From assembly GCA_023512835.1 (NCBI GenBank), contig CM042084.1:55420793-55484792 (forward strand): a stretch of 64,000 nt of DNA, in the 5' to 3' direction. Each line of letters begins with the position of its first letter. The first letter of the stretch is position 1. Below, piece after piece: positions 1 to 11,640 of this stretch. Both the position numbers and the translations under genes were made by a program. The notes beneath the pieces are model-generated. The model saw only the letters and a program-made list of their open reading frames with translations, had not been told where the DNA came from and searched no databases. Origin of the DNA: Taxillus chinensis (lineage: Eukaryota > Streptophyta > Magnoliopsida > Santalales > Loranthaceae).

Positions 1-330
1 TCATGCATCACACAAACACCAGGAAACACCAAAATCGCCATTGAAGGCCAACATCCATATAGGAGATCACACCTATATGGATTACATATATATATATATA
101 TATAACGAGATATAACCCATAATCTGCGCCTAGAACCCTAGGACAGAGGAGGGTTTAGGAAGAACAGAACCCCTACCTCGGGTAAAGACGCAACAACGCG
201 GCAATACTCGATCCCAAGCCGAACGCCGTCCACCCACGAGGCTCGACCACCCACGCAAGGGGCCAGGCAGGCAACCAGGAGCTCTCCTTCCTCTCTCTCT
301 CTCTCTCTCTCTCTCTGCGGCGGTGGTGGA

Positions 331-447
331 GCAACAAACCCTAAACCTAAAACAAAGGGGCTTCTCTTCCTTATATAGACAACACAACATCAAAACGACG
401 TAGTTTTGATTAAGTGAATCCCAGCATCAAAACGACGTAGTTTTGAT
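331..447 (-). promoter_or_regulatory. LTR core promoter with telo-box and two ACGT palindromes
   Basis: Read on the minus strand, two near-palindromes of 22 bases (389-410 and 426-447; arms ATCAAAAC/GTTTTGAT around an ACGT core) lie upstream of a TATA box (TATATA near 372-377). A telo-box-like motif (AAACCCTAA) at about 336-345 lies where transcription should start. The same arrangement recurs at 1944-2055 and 12784-12897. Promoter activity is inferred from this layout only. Confidence 0.55.
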
Positions 448-575
448 CACACAAGTTAGCACCTTTCCGCACCCATATAGGCCAAAATACTCGAATTTCA
501 ACATGGTCCTTTGGAGAAAGTTCATTAAAATGTCAAAACCAAGGGAACTATGCAAAAATATATGCGCACGCCAAT

Positions 576-605
576 TTGCACGTGAATTCCCCAATTCACG
601 TGCAA
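576..605. repeat. Perfect G-box hairpin in LTR U3
   Basis: Two 13-base arms (TTGCACGTGAATT and its exact reverse complement) flank a CCCC loop, with a CACGTG G-box in each arm. Equivalent hairpins occur in the other LTRs. At about 2194-2218 and 13026-13050 the stem sequence differs but still pairs. Confidence 0.75.
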
Positions 606-875
606 CTCCAAATGCACTCCAAATGCGCTCAAACTTCACCCCTAGCCTCCTTGCATCATGTGAAGACAACCACACTTGCACGTGAAATGGACCCAATTCA
701 CGTGCACCTCACATACACGTCCATTTGGCCTGAAACTTCGTGGTAGATAGAGGACATCATTCTAAGCATCTTTCCTTTTGCACGTGAATTCATTGGAGTC
801 CATTTACCTGGGTCAAAATCTAGAAAAACTCCACTCGGAAGGTAAACCGACTAACTTAAGGTACGGGTCCTTACG

Positions 876-2619
876 GTTAGGATACAAACCAAGAATTTAA
901 CATTTTAAACATCGACAACACATTCAAGAAAGTAATGTTCATAAAAGCAATCCAAACCAGTTTATTACAACAAAATCCTTTCCAATCCCATCCCCACTGG
1001 GGTTACATCAATTCCCATAAAAAAAATAACATAAATGGAAGAGAGTAAAATAAATAAGGTCTTCCACCTTGGTGTATCCACCTAACGCCTGTAAGTCCCT
1101 GGAAAACAAGCAAACACAGTAGGAGGGGTGAGCAACCACAGCTCAATAGGGATCAAGTCTCCCCAACCCTTCCCATGCTCCTAATGGCTACATGCATGTG
1201 CACAGGTGTAGTGACGTGACAGTATTAGGAAAAAGAAAATAAAACATTCCACACAAGTGGGCGTAACCCCAGCCCCGACCCACACCTGGCTAACAAACCA
1301 CATCTCAAGAAAGTAATTTAACCGCCTCTTCAGCCATCGATTTAATCGCCTCTCAGGCAAAGTAGTTTAACCGCCTCTTCAGGCCACTAGTTTAACCGCC
1401 TCTCAGGCAAAGTAGTTTAACCGCCTCTTTAGGCCAGATACCACAGTCATGCACACAACACACACTACGGTCATTTAAGCATAAAACCAAACACTCGGTG
1501 TGCACCCGTTCACAAGTGCACAAACCCAGCCATTCAGGCAATAGAACAAACACCCAGCATACATACATACACTAAACCACAAGTCCCAGCCACACGGACA
1601 TATTACCAAACACGTAATGGGCATATTCACACGGCTATATTCACACAGGCATTTCATCGAACATATAGCATGTAACAACAGGATCACACCAAAATGCCAC
1701 TGAAGGCCAACATCCATATAGGAGATCACACCTATATGGATTACATATATATATAAACAGGTATAACTCTATAATCTGCCCTAGAACCCTAAGACAGAGG
1801 AGGATTTAGGAAGAACGGAACCCCTACATTGTATGTTCTCCTGCTCCCGCTTCCACGCAAGACTCCGACCACCCACACAAGACGCTCCGGCAGCCACCGA
1901 AGCTCTCCTTCCCTCTCTCTCTCTGGACGGCTGGTGGAGCAACAAACCCTAACCCTAAAACAGAGAGGCTTCTCCTCCTTATATAGACAACATAACATCA
2001 AAACGACGTAGTTTTGATTAAGTGAATCCTAGCATCAAAACGACGTAGTTTTGATTACACAAGTTACATCCTTTCCGCATCCATACACACCAAAATACTC
2101 ACTATTACAACCTAGTCCTTAGGGAAAAGATGATTAGAATGACAAAACCAAGGCAACCATGCAAAAACATGCATGCACGCCAATTTGCACGCCAATTCCC
2201 CAATTGGCGTGCGGCTCCAAATGCACTCAAACTTCACCACAAGCCTCCTTGCATCTTGTAGAGGCCTGAGAAGCAAAAATATGCTTGCACGTGAAATGGG
2301 TAAATTCACGTGCAGCTCCAAATGCTCTGAAATTTCTGTGGTAGATAGAGGACCTCATTCTAAGAAACTTTTGTTCTTGTACGTTAATTATTTGAGGCCA
2401 TCTACTAGGTCAAAATAGCTCTCCAAAACCTGACAAAACAACCTAAAAGCGCCTGTATATGCATAGCATCTTCCTAGGGTATAAAGGTACGTTACCACTT
2501 GTCACATGCACCTCCCAAAAGTCCCCTCTTGGGCTCATCTCTTACCTCAAACTTGTGCACTAACCTCCAAGGTGTTTGTGGTTAACTTCTTACACACGGT
2601 TTACACACGGGTCATTACA
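876..2619 (-). repeat. 3' LTR of Tek-A, lacking 72 bases at its outer end
   Basis: Collinear and nearly identical with 11713-13460. It starts at GGTTAGGATAC, which is 72 bases inside the LTR, and ends TTACA at 2619 next to the PPT. It contains a minisatellite, a telo-box, a TATA box and two ACGT palindromes (1997-2018 and 2034-2055). Confidence 0.9.
1310..1437. repeat. LTR minisatellite (TTTAACCGCCTCTYAGGC)
   Basis: About five imperfect copies of a roughly 25-base unit with core TTTAACCGCCTCT. The same array occurs at 12143-12272 in the partner LTR, with small differences between copies. Confidence 0.8.
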
Positions 2620-2634
2620 TCCTCTCCCCCTTAA
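2620..2634 (-). other. Polypurine tract of Tek-A
   Basis: On the minus strand this reads as a purine run (AAGGGGGAGAGGA) directly before the 3' LTR start. It is the expected primer site for plus-strand DNA synthesis. The same tract precedes the Tek-B LTR at 19222. The stretch 2635-2944 is 3' untranslated DNA in which I see nothing else. Confidence 0.85.
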
Positions 2635-2944
2635 GACTTTTCTTCCTCGAAAAGAAATGACATACGAGGAAAACAAACACAAGCTACCCATTTGCCACCC
2701 GGCAAGCCACAACACCCAAATGGGTCATACACCGCACACAATACATAATAGCACATAACAAGGTACCACCATAATCCATAACCACAATAATGCATATAAC
2801 ACATATCCGCATGTCACAAATGCTCATCTCAACACATCACAAATAAGAACACATGTCTAAAAGACAATACAAATACACCAAATCTTACATAACTAATACA
2901 AGAAAACACATCACTATCCCTTGGCCAACATCCACCTCCCACGC

Positions 2945-3180
2945 TTAAGATTGTTCGTCCTCGAACAAGTCTGGGTGCCGCTCACGCATCACGGACTCAC
3001 GTTCCCATGTCTCCTCCTCAATGCCACGGTCTGCCACAAAGCACGCGAACCAAAGGAATAGCACGACCACGCAAAAGCTTCTCTCGCCGATCTAAGATAC
3101 GGATAGGGGCCTTAACAATGGACATGTCATCCTCAATGTCTAATGTCCCCCAATCGATCACATGAGTGGGGTCAGGGTGA
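2945..3180 (-). pseudogene. Tek-A chromodomain region, frameshifted
   Basis: End of the Tek-A polyprotein. The minus strand encodes the Tekay-type C-terminal module: a segment with ILDRREKLLRGRAIPLVRVL, then after a frameshift WERESVMREQHPDLFEDEQS and a stop at 2945-2947. In chromoviruses this domain follows integrase and is thought to steer insertion by binding marked chromatin. The Tek-B copy at 19554-19790 is open through the same region, so the frameshift is specific to Tek-A. Confidence 0.8.
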
Positions 3181-4440
3181 TACTTCCAGAACCGGGACAC
3201 GTGAAACACGTTGTGCACTCGACTCGCCCGCGGTGGTAACGCTAACCAGGTAGGCCACAGGCCCCACACGATCCAGGAATCTCAAAAGGACCAATAAACC
3301 GCGGAGATAGCTTGGAACCTCGCCCAAACCGTCGATGTCCACGACGTGGAAGAAACACGAAGAAACACATGATCACCAACAGAAAACTCCAAAGGTCACC
3401 GCCGCCGATCCGCATAAGATTTCTGCCGACTCGAGCCGATAACAAACGCCGACGAATCAACTTAACCTTCTCGGTAGCCTCTTGAACCAACTGCGGTCCC
3501 AAGAGAGCTGTCTCCCCCACCTCGGTCCAACACAAAGGTGACCGACACGGCCGGCCATACAATGCCTCGAAGGAGCCATCCCAATGGATGCCTGATAAGC
3601 GTTTTTGTAGGCAAACTCCACCAAAGCAAGGTGAGTTGCCCACGAACCCCCAAAGTCTAACACACGGGCCCGTAACATGTCCTCCAAAGTTTGATTCGTC
3701 CTCTTTGTCCTGGCCGTCGGTCTCAGGGTGAAAGGCTGTACTCAAGTGAAGCTTGGTCCCCATAGCCTCCCGGCAAACCTGCCCAAAAACGGGAAGTGAA
3801 CCTCGAATCTCGGTCGACACAACCGATGATGGTACTCCATGCGCTCTCACAATCTCGTTCATGTACACCAGTGACTCAAGGTCCCAATGGAGTCCCGCTC
3901 GCGAACAGCCAGGAAATGGGCCGACTTTGTGAGTCGATCCACAATCACCCAAATCATATCTTTCCGCCCTGTGGTGGGTGGAAGACCAGCCACAAAATCC
4001 ATCACGATGTGGTCCCACTTTCACTCTGCTATGGGCAAGGGCCGTAACATGCCCGCCGGCCGCCGATGCTCGGCCTTCACCTGGCCGACACGTGAGGCAC
4101 CGTGAAACAAAGGCAGCCACATCGCGTTTCATCCCGGGCCACCAAAAATGTGCCCGAAGCGCATGGTACATCTTCGTACCCCCTGGATGCATAGCAACTC
4201 TAGACCGGCGACTCTCCCTCATCACCTCATCCCTGAGGGAAGAAGCCACTACCAACCGCCCCTGGAAACGACAACTCATGCTCGGGACCCTCTGTCCGGT
4301 CCTCGGATAGCTCCCCGGCCTCAATACGGGCACGGAGAACCTCACACTCGATGTCACCCAGTTGTTCCTCCCGGATGCACCGGTACAACTCAGGCACAAC
4401 CACCAAAGGACTCGGGACTGTCCCACCATCACGAACAACA
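3181..4440 (-). pseudogene. Tek-A integrase, degenerate
   Basis: Integrase joins the cDNA to host DNA. Read in several minus-strand frames it shows the N-terminal HHCC zinc finger (H..H near GGTKMYHALRAHFWWPG, then CLTC) at about 4050-4300, the catalytic core with FHPETDGQ near 3740, and the C-terminal GPF/Y segment near 3280. The fragments overlap in different frames, which shows several indels. It follows RNase H and precedes the chromodomain, the normal chromovirus order. It cannot be functional as read. Confidence 0.85.
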
Positions 4441-5000
4441 AGCCGCAGCCGCAAAATCGCCAACTGCTCCATCGGCTTCCACTCTCTCACGGCCACCTCG
4501 GCTTTCCCTTTCCTGCTCAACGCGTCGGCCTACAACATTACCCTTGCCCGGGGTATAGGCAAGAGTAAAGTCAAAGGTCTGCAAATACTTCACCCATCTC
4601 CTTTGCCTCAAATTCAAGTCCTTCGAGTAAAGATGTACTGAAGGCTCTTGTGATCCGAGAACATCACAAACTTTTCCCCCCAAGAGGTAGTCTGCCAACT
4701 CTTCAGGGCGAAGATGACGCCCACCAACTCCGGATCATGAGTAGGATAATTCTGCTCATGAGGCTTCACTGCCTTGACCCATAAGCTACCACATTGTACT
4801 CTTGCATAAGCACACACCCCAAACCAACCCTGGACACATCACAATACACCTCATACGGAATATCCTCCCTAGGCAACCTCAACACGGTGCGGTGGTCAAA
4901 CGGGTTTTGAGAGTCTCAAACGCCCGCCGGCACTTGTCCGTCCACTCACATTTCACTCCTTTCCTAGTCAACGCCGTCATAGGAGCCGCCAAACGGGAGA
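4441..5000 (-). pseudogene. Tek-A RNase H, degenerate
   Basis: RNase H removes the RNA template during reverse transcription. The minus strand shows the typical Ty3/gypsy stretch with VKPHEQNYPTHDPELVGVIF, then LYSKDLNLRQRRWVKYL and the connection segment FDFTLAYTPGKGNVV. At least one frameshift separates the halves near 4690. The partner region in Tek-B (21070-21620) aligns throughout. Confidence 0.85.
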
Positions 5001-5850
5001 ACCCCTCTACAAAACGGCGATAATAGCTGCCAAACCAAAAAAAACTACGGATCTCAAAAACGTTGGTTGGCCTTGCCCACGATGCCACGGCCTCAATCTT
5101 GGCCGGGTCCACCCTGACTCCCTCGGTTGACACCACATGGCCAAGAAAGTGAACCTCCTGTGACCAAAATTCACACTTGCTAAACTTAGCAAAAATTCCT
5201 GGTCCCTCAAGATTTGCAACATTGTTGCCAAGTGCTCCACATGCTCCTTCTCGGTCTTGGAGTACACCAAGATATCATCAATAAACACTACCACAAACGA
5301 ATCCAGGTAGGGAGCAAAGACCTGGTTCATCAAATGCATGAACACGCTGGCGCATTTGTGAGCCCGAAAGGCATCACTACCCACTCATAATGCCCATACC
5401 GCACCGAAAGCCGTCTTAGGGATGTCCCCCTCCCTAACCCCTGAGCTAGTGATACCCCGACCGTAAATCTATTTTGGAAAACCACCTGGGCCCCACTTAA
5501 TTGGTCAAACATGTCATCTATCCGAGGCAACGGGTACTTGTTCTTCACGGTCACTAAATTCAACTTCCTGTAGTCGATGCGAGAGATGAAGCGTGCCATC
5601 GGCCTTCTTAGCAAAAAGCATCGGAGCACCCCAGGGTGAGGTACTCGGTCTGATATACCCCTGGTCCCCCAACTCCTCGATTTGCCTCTGAAGCTCCCTC
5701 AACTCGGCTGGCCCCATACGATACGCTACTTGGGAAATCGGGCCCGTCCCCGGCACCAACTCAATGGTGAACTCCACACTCCTCTTAGGTGGCAAACTCC
5801 TCAACCGCTCAGGAAAAACATCCCGAAATTGATCCACAACACGGGCCACA
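5001..5850 (-). pseudogene. Tek-A reverse transcriptase, degenerate
   Basis: RT copies the element RNA to DNA. The frames show the fingers segment ([22 protein letters not shown]), the palm motif [10 protein letters not shown] and the catalytic box FIDD encoded at 5274-5285, followed by VYSKT and the thumb motif [15 protein letters not shown]. At least three frameshifts break it, near 5000-5140, 5340-5380 and 5520-5630. The FIDD metal-binding aspartates are intact although the frame is not. Confidence 0.88.
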
Positions 5851-6290
5851 CCCTCTTTTCCACCTTACCCTCCTCGGCAAAGGTCGGGGCTGCCAACCTG
5901 TGGGTAATGGCACCCCACTGGTCCAACTCCGGCCCGGCCCGACTCGCCTCACGGTCCCCACTCCCCTGCAGGGTGCAAGAGGTCCCTGCAGGTGTCACGA
6001 AGGATACACGCCGCCGGTAACAGTCTATCTTGGCTTGGAAAGCCATAAGCCAATCCATACCCAAGATCAGGTCAAAAGTACGCAAAGGCATCACATGCAA
6101 GTCAAAACTCAGCTCCACCTCGCCTATGGTTAACACACAGTCACGACACACTCGCCGTACCTCATTCCTACCCCCCCACCTGGAGACTCAACAACTAGGG
6201 GCTTCACTGCCTCCACACAAGCTAACCCCAAGCTATCTATCACAAGTTCAACAACAAAAGAACACGATGCACCCGTATCGAAGAGAACGA
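5851..6290 (-). pseudogene. Tek-A aspartic protease, near-open
   Basis: The retroviral-type aspartic protease matures Gag-Pol. The active-site DTGAS is encoded at about 6264-6278, and the flap and second-half motif ILGMDWL lies near 6050. The LHVMPLRTFDLILGMDWLMA stretch matches Tek-B. The piece from about 5801 to 6151 is one open frame, and a frameshift near 6160 separates it from the DTGAS segment. It lies between the gag zinc knuckles and RT. Confidence 0.82.
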
Positions 6291-7662
6291 AGCTAATGTA
6301 CGGGAGATCAAAAGGGTACCTCGACCACCGATGGTCTGCTCCACCCTCAGTGGTGGGGGTGGTAGCTCAGCCTCCTCCTGGTACGTCGCCTCCAGCGCAA
6401 ACACCCTTCCTTGGCTCGGGCCACTGGTCGGCTCACTCACTGGACGCTTCCCGCTAAGGTTGCCTCCAGCCTCAGTCTGCTGCCGCTCCGGCCTCCCCTG
6501 GGGTCGGGTCCGACCGGATCCGCTGGCCTGGGCTCGCCACCGACGAGCTGGTCTCTCGGCTGGTGAACGGAAGCTAGCATCACTCCTCACGCCGGATGCC
6601 ACATCCCCCTGTTCCCCTGTTGCCACTCCTGCAAACCCGGCGCAAATGACCCTCTCGTCCACGGTTGTTGCATCGCCGGTCCTTCTTGGGGCACTCCCCC
6701 TTGAAGTGACCCTGCTTTGCACAGCAGTGGCAACTGCTAGGTAGACTCCCAGATGGACCACCCTGTCTTCCGCCACCAAAGGTGAACCTCCCAGGGTTCA
6801 TAGATGTCTGACCCCGACTGCGAAAAGAACTGCTATCCCTCTCCTTCGTCTTGAGTCTCTTGGACCCTGCATCTCGATCAGGACCGCTCTGCAAATGGCG
6901 ACCCTGATGGGCCTACCTCCCATCATCCAGCTCTCTCTCGGCTATACGGGCCGTCTCCACAACCTCAGGATAGGTCCTCAAGCGTAGAATTGCCACCCCT
7001 CGCCAAGGGCTGGCCTAAGGCCCAAAGTGAACTTGTGGGCCTTCAGGTCCTCCCTTGCCACGGTCTCGGGAGCAAACCTACTCAAGCTCCCGAACTCCCG
7101 CTCATACTCAGGTACCGTCCTGGATCCCCCGTCATGCTGCCGAATTCTTCCCTCTTCCGCCATCTCACCGATTCCAGGAAGAACTCATCATGGAAGAGTT
7201 GCAAGAACTCCTCCCAAAGCATGAGTTGCACCGCACGGCTCCCTGCGACACTCGTCCACCACTCCAAAGCATCCCCCTCCAGTGCCCGAATTGCTAGTCG
7301 CACCTTATCCTCTTCCTTGGGGCAGGAGAAAGGAGAACACATGCTTGATGCCTCAACCACTATTCAGCTACCATGGGTTCACCTTCCCCCTTGAATCGCG
7401 GAGGTTGTTCCTTTCGGAACCGTGTCACCACGTCATCCTCTCGCACGAGTCGGTACACCACCCGGCGAACTCTCACGCTCACGAGGCGGCTCTCCCACTG
7501 GTGGTGGTGGTGGTGGCACCACCGCCTTGTCTTGCCATCTCACGGCGCACCTCCTCCCCGAACGTCTGCCAGGAGTCCCTCCCGTAGCTCTCGTACCTCC
7601 ATCCGGATGCCTTCTTGTAGCTGTGCCAGGTAACAACGCATGCCCTCCAACGGACGGTCCCG
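6291..7662 (-). pseudogene. Tek-A gag (main part), interrupted
   Basis: Gag forms the virus-like particle and binds element RNA. The capsid-like part (WWTSVAG near 7250, then LKAHKFTLGLRPAL near 7000-7050) precedes a first CCHC knuckle at about 6700 (C-x2-C-x4-H-x4-C, CCAKQGHFKGEC). A second knuckle lacks its second cysteine (CNNRGREGHLRRVC). Gag ends in a linker that contains RVFALEATYQEEAELPPPPL. Several frameshifts are present. The first 22 codons lie at 11167-11232, cut off by the solo LTR at 7668-11160. Confidence 0.82.
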
Positions 7663-8129
7663 CACCCTGTCATCACTTGTTTTCGTCCGGGCCCTTTTGG
7701 GGTGAGCTCAAACTAGACCAATGGTGAGAAAATTTAGAGTCGCCACCAACTGTTTTTGGGGTCCAGTTGGATACCCTCTACTTTGAGTAGTCTTAAGTGT
7801 GTGGTCTGCGTTATCAGAGATGGGTTCGGGATTTGGTTATGTGTAGGGAAGGATTAGCACCCCTACAGCGCCCTTTCGGTATCTAATTTGGGAGGAGGAG
7901 GTTTTATTTTATTTGTACTGTCATAGCTGGGTTAAGTTTCCTAAAAAGTCTATGATTTTTATTTAGCTAAGTTATTTATTAAAGTCATGGTTAAAATAGA
8001 TTTATCCTAAATTTCTAAAAAAAGAATCCTAAAAATTTTGGGTTTTTGTTTGAAGTGGAGAATGAGATCCTAGGGAAAGGTTTTGGTTTTTGGTTTTGCT
8101 CTTGAAATTGAAGTCCTAGACAAATGATT

Positions 8130-8745
8130 TTTTGTTTCTTTTTTCTTTGGTTTTTTTTTCTTTTTTAGAAAACATATATTTTTGTTTTTTTTGTTTTTTT
8201 GTTTTTTTTGTTCTTTTTTTTTTTGTAAAAAAAACGTTTTGTTTTGTTTTGCTTCATTTTTTTTTGTTTTTGTTTTTCTTTTGTTTTTTTTTTGTTTTTT
8301 TGGGAATTGAAATACTAATTTTGGTTTTTTTCTTTTTTTTGGTTCAAAAACAATGAAACGTTTTTTTTTTTTTGCTTTAAAACATGAAAAAACATTTTTT
8401 GTTAGTTTTTGTTTTGTTTTTTTTTTGTTTTTGTTTTTCTTTTGTTTGGGAATTGAAATACTAATTTTGGTTTTTTCTTTTTTTTGGTTCAAAAAACAAT
8501 GAAACGTTTTTTTTTGGCTTTAAAACATGAAAAAACATTTTTTTTGTTAGTTTTTGTTTTTTTTTTTGTTTTTTTTTTTTTTTGTTTTGTTTTTTTTGTT
8601 TTTGTTTTTCTTTTTGTTTGGGAATTGAAATACTAATTTTGGTTTTTTTTTGTTCAAAACAATGAAACATTTTTTTTGGCTTTAAAACATGAAAAAACAT
8701 TTTTTGTTTGCTTTTTTTTTTTTTTTTGTTTTTGGAACCCAAAAT
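8130..8745. repeat. T-rich module of the Ogre LTR, three repeats
   Basis: Three copies (near 8302, 8450 and 8620) of a 110-170 base unit: GGGAATTGAAATACTAATTTTGG, a T run, CAATGAAACG, a T run, then TTTAAAACATGAAAAAACA. The unit occurs three times in the Ogre-1 3' LTR and once per arm in the Ogre-1 5' LTR. Confidence 0.8.
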
Positions 8746-10039
8746 CTTAAAGCAAATGTAGGAATATACGCATGAAAATAAAAGCGTGAAGTGTGTGGTT
8801 ATGGCATCCACAAAAGAAAAAGAAAATCACTATTTTTTTTTCATCCTTCCCCTTGCTCTCTCTCTTTTTTTCTTTGTCCTCTTTTTTTACTATACTTTAC
8901 ATATTACACATACACATAAGAAGAAATAAAGGGAAAATACAATGGAAAAAAAGGCTGAAAAGCAATTACATCAAATATAGATAAAGTAAAATGAAAACTA
9001 GAAAAATGCTAAAAAAAACAATACACCAAATATAGATACAAATAAGCTGAAAAAATAGTGAAAAGATAAGGGCTGAACCGACTTTGAAGCTTTGCAACGT
9101 TAATCTTTTGCTTGAGCTCCCGCCGGCACCGATAGTCGCTTGCTTGACTCGGAACCGACAGATCGACAGTGGGACTTATGAAAAGACTTCCCTAGTATTT
9201 GGAGATAGGAGGGCTAGAGTAGGTGTAAAAGAAAGAGATGGCCGAAAGTGGAGTTTGCAAGGAGTGGATGAGTGATCTCTTATGATGATGATTCAGGGAT
9301 TTCGTGTTTTTTTCTGGGTTTGCAAGTAGGAAGCTGGGGCGTTTTTTGGATGATGAGGCTGGGCGTTTTTTGATGATGAGGCCGGGGTATTTTTTATGAT
9401 GAGGCTAGGCTGGGTTTACTGAGTTTGCAGGGTAGCGGCTCTAACGATCCCTCTCTCCTCTTCTCTTTTTTTTTTAACACTGATCCCCCTTTTCTCTCAA
9501 CGAACTGTGCTCTCTATCTCTTCTCCTTTCTTTCTTTTCATTTCTCTCTCTGTGTTTTTTTGCTCTGTCTGTGTGTTTTTTTTTTGCTCTGTCAACGAAA
9601 GTTTTTTTTTTTTTCGTTTCAACGAATCTCCTCCTCAACGAAAACCCACACTCTTTTTTTTTTTATCTTCAACGAAAACCCACACCCCGAAGAACTCTCT
9701 CCTTTTTTTTTCTCCCCCTTTGCGCAGGGGATGGATGAATGCCTTTTAAAGTCTTTGCCGAAGCCTCTTCTTTGACTGTCATAGTTCTTGCCATAAATGT
9801 TTTTGTCGGGTGCTTATTATTTGCAGCTCCATTATTTTGCAGATCAGTGTCTGGTCGGGTGGACAGTGTGTGCGGGAAAAGGGGAACTCGTGATTTGCCT
9901 TTTTGAATTTGTAGTTTAGCAGCACATGTGACCGACAGGTATTCAAAATAATTGTTTTGTCAGATGGCCAGCGCATAAAATGCATCCCGTGAGCAAGCCA
10001 GCGAGGAAGCCAGCGAGAGGAGCCAAATAGCGAAAGTCA

Positions 10040-10660
10040 GACGTTAAGGGTCAGAATGTCGGCAGGGTCGAAGTGTCGGCAGGTCGAAGTGTCGGCAGGG
10101 TCGAAGCTGCGACGGGTCGAAATTTCGGTGGGGCGAAAGTCAACGGTCAACGGGTCGAAGTGTCGGCAGGTCGAAGGTCAACGGTCAACGGGTTGAAGGG
10201 TCGAAGGTCGGAGGTGGACAGGCTTCGAAGGTCCGTGAGTCGTAGGTCAAGGTTCGAAGGTTCGCAGGTCAAGGCATCGCAGGGTCAAGGGTCGAAGGGT
10301 CGAAGGTCGGAGTGTCGGCAGCGGGGCTTCGAGGCTTCGAGGGTCAAAGGTGGAAGGCGTACGGGTACCGCGGATCGAAGGTCGGAGTGTCGACAGCGAA
10401 GCTTCGAGGCTTCGAGGCTCCGAGGCTTCAAGGCTCCGAGGCTTCGATGCTTCGAGGCTTCGAGGCTCCGAGGCTTTGATGCTTCGAGGCTTCAGGGCTT
10501 CGAGGCTTCGAGGCTTCGGGGCTTCGGGGCCGAGCCCGGGGCTTCGAGGCTCGGGGCTTCGAGGCTTCGAGGCTTTGGGGCTTCGAGGCTTCGAGGCTTC
10601 GGGGCTTCGAGGCTTCGAAAGTCAACGGGTCGCGATGTCGGCAGGTCAACGGTCAACTTT
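10040..10660. repeat. GTCGAAG / GCTTCGAGG array of the Ogre LTR
   Basis: The left half is rich in GGTCGAAG and GTCGGCAGG words. From about 10390 to 10618 it becomes a tandem array of 9-base GAGGCTTCG units with single-base variants. The homologous array at 42600-43150 is shorter. Confidence 0.85.
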
Positions 10661-11165
10661 TTTTTCTTTTTAAACTTTTAATTACCTTTTTACCCCCATC
10701 AAAAATGCAAAAATGGATAACCTTCCAGGAATTGTTTGGGGAGATCCGTATTCGCCTACATAGGCATTTTGAAGAGTTTCACATGATCACTTTTGCGGGC
10801 GGTTTGACCAGGGGCATTGACCGTCTTTTGGCAAGTTTGACTTTTTCCAATGAAAAGTTGTTTTGGCCATAACTTCTTCATTTTAAGTCCGATTTTAGCT
10901 CGATCAAGTGCGTTGGTCTCGAATTTTCATCCTCCATCACCTGGTGTTGGTCTTGGGGTGCTTCAAGGACTTGTAGCAAAAGTCATTAATTTTGAACTCC
11001 CCCATCCGGTGTCAATTGTATCCATCCCATGCAGATTGAGGTAGACCATTCCTTGGAAGTATGGGATCATTGTGGACCTGTTCAATAAGGTATATGCATG
11101 GGTAGAAAGGTATATCAAATGGGGTTAGTATGTCCAACCCGGACAAAATAGGGTCCTACACACCT

Positions 11166-11232
11166 GGACCCTCATGGGCGGATGACTCATCGCCCACCGC
11201 CCGGACGCACGTGTCACTCTCCTCGGCGGCAT
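11166..11232 (-). pseudogene. Tek-A gag start fragment
   Basis: This holds the first 22 codons of gag on the minus strand, with start codon at 11230-11232, equivalent to the Tek-B gag start at 24337. The frame continues at 7662 on the far side of the solo LTR. The stretch 11233-11625 is untranslated leader. Confidence 0.75.
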
Positions 11233-11625
11233 TCTTACTACACGAAGTAAGAAGCACAAACGTCAAAACAAATTTATAATCTATCGCGTCACTACCTCTA
11301 CCCCACTGATCAATTCCACTATGACATGACATTACACACATATATCGTATCAATCACATTTCACGATTCAGTATGCATTGCCAAACAAATCGAGTTGCAC
11401 ATTTCACTTAATCATTTTATCTTATCCACAGTTTAGCACACATTCACAGCAAATGCAACTAGTGCCCTAATGCCAATGCATGCAAATCCTACCACAAGAC
11501 TAGACTACCCTAAGTACACCTTGGAGGCTCAAAGAGGACCATGTTGATCAGGCATGTCCCTCCAGGCTCCTCCAAAGGACTTAGGATAACCAGGTCCGCC
11601 CACTACCCTAGGCCAACTAGACCAT

Positions 11626-11637
11626 GCTCTGATACCA
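11626..11637 (-). other. Primer binding site of Tek-A (tRNA-iMet type)
   Basis: The minus strand reads TGGTATCAGAGC three bases from the 5' LTR end. This is the classic plant initiator-tRNA primer site, complementary to the tRNA 3' end. Confidence 0.9.
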
Positions 11638-11640
11638 TAT

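Larger units (their letters stand above)
1..875 (-). mobile_element. Tail of a Tekay/Del-type LTR
   Basis: This is the distal part of a Ty3/gypsy LTR read on the minus strand. It is collinear with 12540-13460 of the Tek-A 5' LTR and with the Tek-B LTR tails, and it ends in the same block (GGTACGGGTCCTTAC). It holds a (TA)n run near 90, a (CT)n run at 289-316, a TATA box near 372, two ACGT palindromes and G-box hairpins. It stops at 875, directly against the truncated LTR of Tek-A, and its start lies outside the window. The ORFs in it are chance frames. Confidence 0.8.
7668..11160 (-). mobile_element. Solo LTR of an Ogre/Tat-type element
   Basis: A 3.49 kb block without coding sequence that begins TGTCATCAC and ends GGTCCTACA. 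It is nearly identical to the 3' LTR of Ogre-1 (40231-43640). It interrupts Tek-A gag: Tek-B is continuous across the site (near 24273). CACCC at 7663-7667 and CACCT at 11161-11165 are a probable TSD with one mismatch; the boundary is certain to about one base. With no internal region, it is best read as an LTR-LTR recombination product. Its ORFs come from T-rich and CTTCGAGG arrays and are not genes. Confidence 0.9.

Noticed and set aside
3796..4641. Plus-strand ORFs opposite Tek-A pol (and the same in Tek-B at 20096-24350)
   Set aside because: Antisense shadows of GC-rich pol; the minus strand carries the known motifs.
8070..8811. Long frames rich in Lys/Asn or Phe/Leu (also 40687-41182, 55469-55749, 56302-56517)
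   Set aside because: They are translations of T- or A-runs in the Ogre LTR. No domain, and length changes between copies.
10073..10681. ORF with FEASRLRG repeats (also 42637-43244)
   Set aside because: The period follows the 9-base GAGGCTTCG array; it is a shadow of the repeat.
11626..11637. tRNA gene fragment
   Set aside because: Only the 12-base complement of a tRNA 3' end next to an LTR, as expected for a primer site.
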